A model generated the notes under the pieces. The model worked only from the letters and a program-made list of their open reading frames with translations. It was not told where the DNA came from and did no database searches. A DNA stretch of 64,000 nt, taken from Cricetomys ansorgei (lineage: Eukaryota; Chordata; Mammalia; Rodentia; Nesomyidae). Location: NCBI GenBank assembly GCA_026225945.1, contig JAMJFZ010000597.1:359501-423500 (forward strand), written 5' to 3'. Made by a program: the position numbers and the translations under genes. Below, one piece after another: positions 57,558 through 64,000 of this stretch (the first letter of the stretch is position 1; each line of letters opens with the position of its first letter).

Positions 57558-58439
57558 TGGTAGCTCTAGAGCACACCAAAACCACAAATCTACTGCATTA
57601 ATTAAGATTCCAATTACGTTGCTATGACAATAGTGAAAAAAATTAAAGACACTTGAGAGTGTAGAGGGTTTTTTGTGCAGAAGAACTGAGGATGGTAAAA
57701 ATCATCTTAGAGTGAACACCCAGACTTCTTCCTTTCTGTCACCCCGATACCTCTCCCACATCGTATCATCAAGAGTGACTTGCCCTCACAGCTATAGTCA
57801 GTCTTCAAGAAGGAGGGTTTGTGTCTCTCCTCCAAAACCTTCATCTAGAAACCTTGCCTGGTCTCTTTCATGCATAGCCACCATCCTAGCCATAAAGTCA
57901 TACTCCACTGCAGAAAAACAAGCAATCAAAGAAAATATAGACCTTAGCTGGTGGCTCACAACTTGGTTACAAGATCCCACTTCTGATCTCCTTTTACACT
58001 TGAGATAAAGTCTTTACTATCAAAAGGGAAGGACTTCTACTTTTCTCTGGAGTCCATTCCTCTTGTCTTCTCAGAACTCCAGCATCATAAACTAACCTTC
58101 CCCATCCTCCCATCTGCATCTTAAGTCTTCTCTGTATTGGAATGATTCCATCCACAAAAAAAAAAAAAAAAGTTTGAGAGTTCAGATTAAAGCTAAAATC
58201 TTTCTCTCCACATCCTTCTCTAGTTCTTCCAATCCCTTAATGACCACATATCTTAAATACCTTCCTGAAATTGGTCAATCCACTTCGTCCAGGCACATTC
58301 AGTTTTTAGTATACCTACCCTGTCTTCTGTCTCATTGACCCACCAAAATCGCTCTACTCAAGGTTGCCAAGGGTCTCCAGGTCACCAAATTCTGAACAGC
58401 TTCTTTGCTGTTCAGTTGCTCACCCAGGAACAACATTTG

Positions 58440-58565
58440 AATGATGCAGCACATTCTCCTTTGATGAGGATTCGGGAAGAACAAACTTTATCCACTGCTG
58501 GTAGGAATGTGAACTAGTACAGCCATTATAGAAGTCAGCATAGAGGTATTTCAAAGTAAAAATTA
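58440..58565 (+). repeat. L1 LINE fragment, left part
   Basis: 'tccactgctggtaggaatgt', 'gaactagtacagccattata' and 'gaagtcagcatagaggtat' match the ORF2 C-terminal region of rodent L1 elements. It continues at 59100 beyond an inserted SINE. Confidence 0.7.
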
Positions 58566-58834
58566 CTGAGGCTGGGGGCAGTTCAGCAGTTAAAGTGATT
58601 GCTGGCAAGCAAAGGGACCAAAGTTCAGATTCCTAGAGCCACATGAATGCCAGGTGGGTGTTGCCCACTATAATTCCAGCCTATGAAGACAAAGACAAGG
58701 GAGCCCCCACAGAAAGCTGGCTAGTGAAACTAGACTTATTTGTGAGTTCTGGGTTTGACTGAGAGACCCTGCTTCGAAGAACAAGATGAAAATACAACCC
58801 AAGAGGATTTCCAACATCAACCTGGGGCCTACAT

Positions 58835-58919
<85 letters not shown>

Positions 58920-59099
58920 GCCTGATAACCTGATGTTCTATCCCTGGAACCCACATAAAGATGAAAAGGAGAGAGCCTAATTCACAGAATTGTCCTCTGA
59001 CCTCTACATGTGTGCCATACCACAAGTACATCCCCACACACACATATCATATACACACATACACACGCAATAATAATGACAAATAAAATATAGTTTAAA
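58566..59099 (+). repeat. tRNA-derived SINE with (CT)n(CA)n tail, inserted in L1
   Basis: 'ggctgggggcagttcagcag', 'ttaaagtgattgctggcaag' and 'gactgagagaccctgcttcg', a (CT)n run at about 58836-58876, a (CA)n run to 58916, then 'cctctacatgtgtgccatac' and an A-rich end. Confidence 0.65.
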
Positions 59100-59425
59100 A
59101 GAAAAAGAAAAATAGAGTTGCCATATAACCCAGCGATGCTAATCAGGGCATATACCAAAGTAACTCCATGTCCTACCACAGAGATTCCTGCACATTCATG
59201 TCTACTGCTGTATCAGTCACAGTTGCAAGAAAATGGATCCTTCTTCCTACATGTCCATCTATAGATAAATGGATAATGGAATTGTAGTGCCTACACACAA
59301 TGGAATGTTAAGGTAAAGAAAAGGAAATTTGCAGGAAAACAAATGATGTTGGAAAATACTACAGTAGGCCAGGTAACTCAGAAAGCCAAAAATATAGAAT
59401 ATTCTCTCATACGCAGATCCTAGCA
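59100..59425 (+). repeat. L1 LINE fragment, right part
   Basis: 'gccatataacccagcgatgc', 'cctaccacagagattcctgc', 'gatggataatgga'-like text and 'tttgcaggaaaac' match the L1 stretch directly downstream of the fragment at 58440. It is too broken to code. Confidence 0.72.
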
Positions 59426-60039
59426 TATAATGTTGCTATGTGTGCACCTATGTGTGTGCGTGTGTGTGCGTGCAGGAGACCATGGAGGAGAAGAGGAGTT
59501 GGCGAAGTGGCGGAGGGCAGTAGGACACTATGACATGAAAGCAGAAACGAGTCTCTGAAGGGGTTGGAATGGGAGGAGAGGAGGATAAAGGAGAAGATGA
59601 GGAGGTAAGAGAATTAACAAAAATAATTTTAAATGCCAAAATGAAACCTGACACTATATATTCTCCTTTAAAATTCCTAAAACAAAATAATAATAAAATT
59701 AAAAATAACATTGGGCCTAAATTTGTAGTTCTCTGTGAAGGGAATTCAAGGTAGCACGCCTGGAACACAGCTCTGCTCTTAGTTTTCATTCAGTTATTAG
59801 ACGTCCTAGGGACTTTTATCTCATTCCCCTCTCTCACCCTCTACCTGCAAACACTCCCTAAATTCTGCCTCTCGACTTCCTGGACAGTTGCTAGATCCAT
59901 CTTCTACATTTTTTCTGACTTTAATTTAAGCCATAAAACTGCTTTGCATAGAAGCCATCACTGCAGTCTTTCCAATGCCCCCATGTCTTCCTGGCATGGC
60001 TTACAAGGGTCTCTGCTCACTGCCTCTTAACTGGGAGGT

Positions 60040-60335
60040 GTATCATTTTTCTAGAGCAGCTGCAACAAATTACAATGAATTAGTGGCTTAAAGCAACACG
60101 TTTATTAGCCTACAGATCTGTTGTCCAGAAGTCTACCCAATGTGGCTGAGTTCTCTGTCCAGGGTGTCACAAGCTGTCATTTACACTGAATTCTCTTCCA
60201 GAGATTGCAGGACAGACTAAAAGCCCCTGGTATTTTGCTGGCTGCCATGGGGTAACTGCTTTCAGCTAGAAATCACGTCGAGGTCCTTGCTCTGTGTCCT
60301 CCTCCATTCTCTGGCTTGTAACAGCAGCTGCCATT
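60040..60335 (+). repeat. Old MaLR-type LTR (MLT1/MST-like)
   Basis: 'gagcagctgcaacaaattac', 'aatgaattagtggcttaaag' and 'ctgttgtccagaagtctacc' are in the expected order, ending near 'cagctgccatttcttcac'. Confidence 0.62.
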
Positions 60336-60383
60336 TCTTCACAGGGTTCTCTCTCTCTCTCTTTATGCCACCGATAGTGTGTT

Positions 60384-60593
60384 GAGGGGTTGGAGAGATT
60401 CATTAGCCGTTAAGAGTGCTTATCATTCTTCTAGAGGACCAGAGTTCAATTCTCAGCACTCACAACTGCCTGTGACTGTTGCTCAGGGATCCAATACCTT
60501 CTTCTGGCCTCCACAGGCCTCCACGTACACACAGCATATGTACAGAGCACATGATACATATAAGTAAAATTTTAAAAATCGGTCTTTAAAAAC
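60384..60593 (+). repeat. B2/B3 SINE
   Basis: 'ggggttggagagattcatta', 'gccgttaagagtgcttatca', 'cagagttcaattctcagcac' and 'aataccttcttctggcctcc' track B2/B3 from head to tail. Confidence 0.88.
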
Positions 60594-60614
60594 ATTAGTG
60601 CATTGAGTTGGGCC

Positions 60615-61005
60615 TGGTGGTTGTCATAGTTAGGTTTCTTTTGCTCTGATAAAACACCGTGGCCAAAAGCAACTTGGGAAGGAAAGATTTATTTGACTTA
60701 CATTTTCACATCCCAATCCATCGTCAAAGGAAAGTGGGGCAGGAACTCAGGCAGGAATCTGGAAGCAGAAGTGGAGGCCATGGAAGAATTCTGTCTAGCC
60801 TTGCTTCTCATGGTTTGCTTAGGCTGTCTACTTATACATCCCAGGACTACATCCCAGGGATGGCAATGCTCACAGTGGCCTGGGCCCTTTGACATTAATC
60901 ATTAAACAAGGAAATACCTGATAAACTTGCCTACAGGCAATCTGATGGAGTCATTTTCTCATTGGAGTTCCTCTTCCTAGATAACTCTAGTTTGTTGTAA
61001 AGCCG
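60615..61005 (+). repeat. Rodent MaLR-type LTR (MT/ORR1-like)
   Basis: 'gctctgataaaacaccgtgg', 'ccaaaagcaacttgggaagg', 'gaggccatggaagaattctg' and 'gatggagtcattttctcatt' follow a common rodent LTR over nearly its full length. Confidence 0.75.
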
Positions 61006-61039
61006 ATAAAACAAAAACAAAACAAAACACAAAACAAAA

Positions 61040-61168
61040 AAATAATGGTACATGTCTGTAATTCCAGAACTGGAGAAATGAAGGCAGGAAGATTAGGAGT
61101 TCAAGGTCATCCTCGGATATATAGTGAGTTCAATACCAGTCAGGGCTACACGAGACCCTATTACAAAA
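61040..61168 (+). repeat. B1-like SINE
   Basis: 'tggtacatgtctgtaattcc', 'gaaggcaggaagattaggag' and 'gtcagggctacacgagaccc'. It follows an (AC/CA-A) rich stretch. Confidence 0.8.
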
Positions 61169-61169
61169 T

Positions 61170-62925
61170 GCACCCCTTCTTCAAATATCTGATTTCTGCT
61201 GCTATCTGTCGAGACATGGGAAACTCTTGGCTATTAAAGGACCTGTATGATTTGACTAGGACTACCTGGATAATTTCCCCATTTTTGAGAGTAATTGACT
61301 AGTGACACTAATTCCACCTGCAAAATCTCTGCTGCCACATAACATAGTCATGTAGCTAATACCTCACTGTACTCACGAGTCCAACTAGACTCTAGAGATG
61401 ATCACACGAGAATGATCATGATTAGAAATCACCCTCCAAGAAAGTCAGAAAAATATCTCTGCAGAATGCCATTCTACATGAGATCAGATAGATAGATATT
61501 GAAGAAAAAGAAGACCTTACAGAAAGCATATGCAAAATCCATGATTGAAAAATGCATGGCAAAAGATGAAGGCCATTGGGTGTAAAGCTGAATGAACCAA
61601 AACTACAGAGCCACCTAGAGAGGTTACCAGAACCCAAGCCATGAGGGCTTCATAGATCCAACTGAAAGATTCCCTGTAGCCGGACACTTGGAAGAAGTTG
61701 TTATTTTTGGTGTCTTTAAAAATGCAAAATGGCCTTTGGACTAGTTTATGTTCCCATCCCAGGTGTGATGGATGATTATGAGTTTGATTTGGAATGCTTG
61801 ATGCAGGTGGCTATAATTTGGTTAGGTGCAGTCGTTCTGGCATGTGTAACTTGTTCTTGGGACTGTGTGCTGCTTGAGCTTCTGGGAACTTTTGCTAAGA
61901 ATATGAAAGGTCTGAAGCCCGGAGAGCCGGGTGGGTGTTAGTTGGTGGTTCATTGGTTGGTTTGTCCTTTGTTAGTGTGTTGATTCTTACATAGAAGAAC
62001 ATCTGTTGGAGAGATTGAGTTTGCAGATAGCGGAGCTGAGACGCTAGTCTGACTCACTGTCAGCTAGTCTCCTCCAAGCTTAGGACAGCCTAAAAAGGCT
62101 GTGAAAATTTTCTGCATTTCTCTCTTTCTCTAGCAAGGCTTCCTGCAAGAGCAATGAAAATTTCTATCCTTCCTTTCGCTTTCCCTAAATAGAGAGAGGG
62201 TAAAAGATTGTAGTTTACTACTACAGACTCCCTCTCTCCTAAAAGCAAATATCAGTACATTGGCATCACTCAGTTGTCCATAAAGTAGATGATGGGATAT
62301 AAAGAGGCACCAGCAAAGTGCAGTAGTTGTCCTAGGAGCCTGGGGTTGTGGCTTAAGAGACTGTTGAGTATAAGCAGAGTCATTCAGTAGCTAAAATCAA
62401 CAGGACTCTGAGATTGATTGAATGTGGGAGTGATGTAGTTATTATTCCCCAGGAAGCACACTCTAAAACAGAGATTACTGTGAAGGATGTTTACCAAGGA
62501 GTGCTCTCGGAGTCAACACCTGTGTAAAAGGGGATGAAAATAGGGCTTGGCAAAGGAAGAGGCTGGGCAGTAATTCAGACCCACAGAGTCCTCAGCAACC
62601 TCAAAAGAGGAGCTGAGTGTTGTGAACAGATTTCAGAGTTGTCCTTCAGCAGGGATGAGGAGACTGGAGCTAATTCCTCTGAGGACACTGGGACTAATTC
62701 CTCTGTGCTAATCAGTCATTGGATGCATGATACCCCTGGAGGAGTTTAGGATTTTGAAAGAGTTGGTGCTCTGCTCTGACAACCTCTGAAGGCACTGTTG
62801 CTTGAGTGCTGTCTTCCAGACAACGAATCCTTTCATTTTGAGGAGCCCGGCTTCCAGTCACAATGCCCCTTGCAGGGATGGAGGAGCAAATAGGAGTAAA
62901 GGGGATTCCTAGGTTTCCTTTCTAT
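61170..62925. other. Unassigned intergenic DNA
   Basis: No repeat family or gene recognised. A plus-strand open frame at 61729-61941 encodes 70 residues with a hydrophobic centre (AIIWLGAVVLACVTCSWDCV). It has no family resemblance and no splice or promoter support, so I do not call it as a gene. Confidence 0.45.
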
Positions 62926-62927
62926 TT

Positions 62928-63120
62928 TGTTTTACATGTGTGAGCATTTGGTCTACATGTATGTATGTGAACCACGTGAGTGCCTGGTGCCCACAAAGGC
63001 CAGAGGAGAGCGAAGGATCTGTCGAAATTGGAATTGAGAATCACCTTGTCAAGATGAGAACCAAGCCCAGGTCCTCTGGGCAGCAAGTCCTCCTAATAGC
63101 TGAACCATTTCTCCGGCTCT
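62928..63120 (-). repeat. B3 SINE, reverse orientation
   Basis: 'gaaccacgtgagtgcctggt', 'gcccacaaaggccagaggag', 'gaaccaagcccaggtcctct' and 'agctgaaccatttctccggc' are the reverse complement of B3. Confidence 0.9.
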
Positions 63121-64000
63121 GATTCCCAAATTTCCGATTTGTGCACCTTAACGGTTATATATAGAACCGTGTATTGCGATCTCCAGTTTATTTGGTGAAT
63201 GTCCCCACTTTCGTGGAAGCTCCTCAGGGACTGACTGACCGCATGTGGAAATGGCGCGCAGTCCCATAACTGATACCTGGATACATAGATTGCTGGATGT
63301 CTACATCTATTTCCGTCTCCTCCCCCCCCCCCCGCATTTCCTTTGTCCCCTTGTTCCTCAAAGCCTCTGTCACCCAATGTGGGAAAAGTTCATTGGATTA
63401 TCAGAGATACCACCTGTGCTGGAGCTGAGCAAACAGAACATCAAGTTCCTCTGATCCAGGGCTCTCAGAAGACCAAAGAAGACAGTGGAGCATGAGGGAG
63501 AGGGTGATGACACCCACGTTTAACCCTTCCTGCAGAGCTTCAGGCCTGATGAACTCAACGCTGATGATCAGGTCCTCTGCAAAAGAGTGGAAGGACACTA
63601 ACTCTGAATTCCCCTTATATTCAGACTCCACCCAGCTCTAATCCTCCCTTCTACAGATGCCCTCCCCACACCTTTGAAGCCAATTTGGCAGCCCAATGAT
63701 GAGATTTCATATCATACTGGAGTTTCTTTAGAAGGCAGAAGAAAGGAAGAAAGAAGGCTGAAGGAGTAGAGGAGGGCAGATCTGCCTCGGGGAGCTGAGT
63801 CCGCTTCAGTCTCTGGGTACCACGTGCACCTTCAGTTTGTTTTCGCTGTGACCCAGCGACCCAGTGTTTTTCCGGCCCCCTCTCGTGGGAACCCAGCACC
63901 CTACACTGGTGCCGCACCTGTGCTGAGGTCAAACGGAGAATTAACGCTGCCTAGAGACAGAGAGATGACCAACCCCCCCCACACACCCTACTTCCCCCCG
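63121..64000. other. Unassigned DNA at the window end
   Basis: A C run is at 63322-63333. No exon of the neighbouring human gene CCKBR is recognised here. Short minus-strand frames (63401-63631 and 63651-63932) have no resemblance to known proteins. Confidence 0.5.

Noticed and set aside
63400..64000. Possible first exon of CCKBR at the window end
   Set aside because: No frame here shows the expected seven-transmembrane start or receptor N-terminus. In the human order CCKBR follows CNGA4 but would lie beyond this window.

Overview
This window is nuclear DNA from a rodent, most likely a muroid (mouse, rat, hamster or vole group). The genes are split by GT-AG introns. Intergenic and intronic DNA is full of B1, B2/B3, ID and B4 (ID fused to B1) SINEs, MaLR-type LTRs, two URR1 hAT-Charlie elements, and old MIR and L2 relics. 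The gene order matches human chromosome 11p15.4 (OR52W1, C11orf42, FHIP1B/FAM160A2, CNGA4). The proteins resemble the rat and human ones I remember without being identical, so I do not name a species.

Layout: 1-8235 is gene-free and repeat-rich. 8236-9222 (+) is an intact single-exon class I olfactory receptor, the OR52W1 orthologue. 14649-17963 (+) is a three-exon gene for a 333-residue protein of unknown function, the C11orf42 orthologue. 18451-29860 (-) holds eleven coding exons of FHIP1B, whose 3' end faces the C11orf42 3' end at under 0.5 kb. A large first intron leads to a CpG island at about 40.5-41.2 kb, the probable FHIP1B promoter. 41.8-44.6 kb is a cluster of LTR and hAT repeats. 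45509-48934 (+) holds six coding exons of CNGA4 (575 residues). From about 49.5 kb to the end I see only repeats and unrecognised intergenic DNA. The next gene in the human order, CCKBR, is not visible.

Working together: OR52W1 and CNGA4 both belong to olfactory sensory neurons, one as odorant receptor and one as modulatory subunit of the cAMP-gated channel. FHIP1B is a general trafficking adaptor of the FTS-Hook-FHIP complex. C11orf42 has no known function.

Main anomaly: ten of the eleven FHIP1B coding exons join in phase, but the exon at 27832-28000 is 169 nt where 168 would keep the frame. The extra base lies in a four-base homopolymer at 27852-27855. As written, the frame breaks near residue 391 and reaches a stop in the next exon. 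The downstream exons stay open and conserved, so a sequence error is more likely than a true loss, but this should be checked. I found no convincing new biological system; the other findings are structural or evolutionary details.
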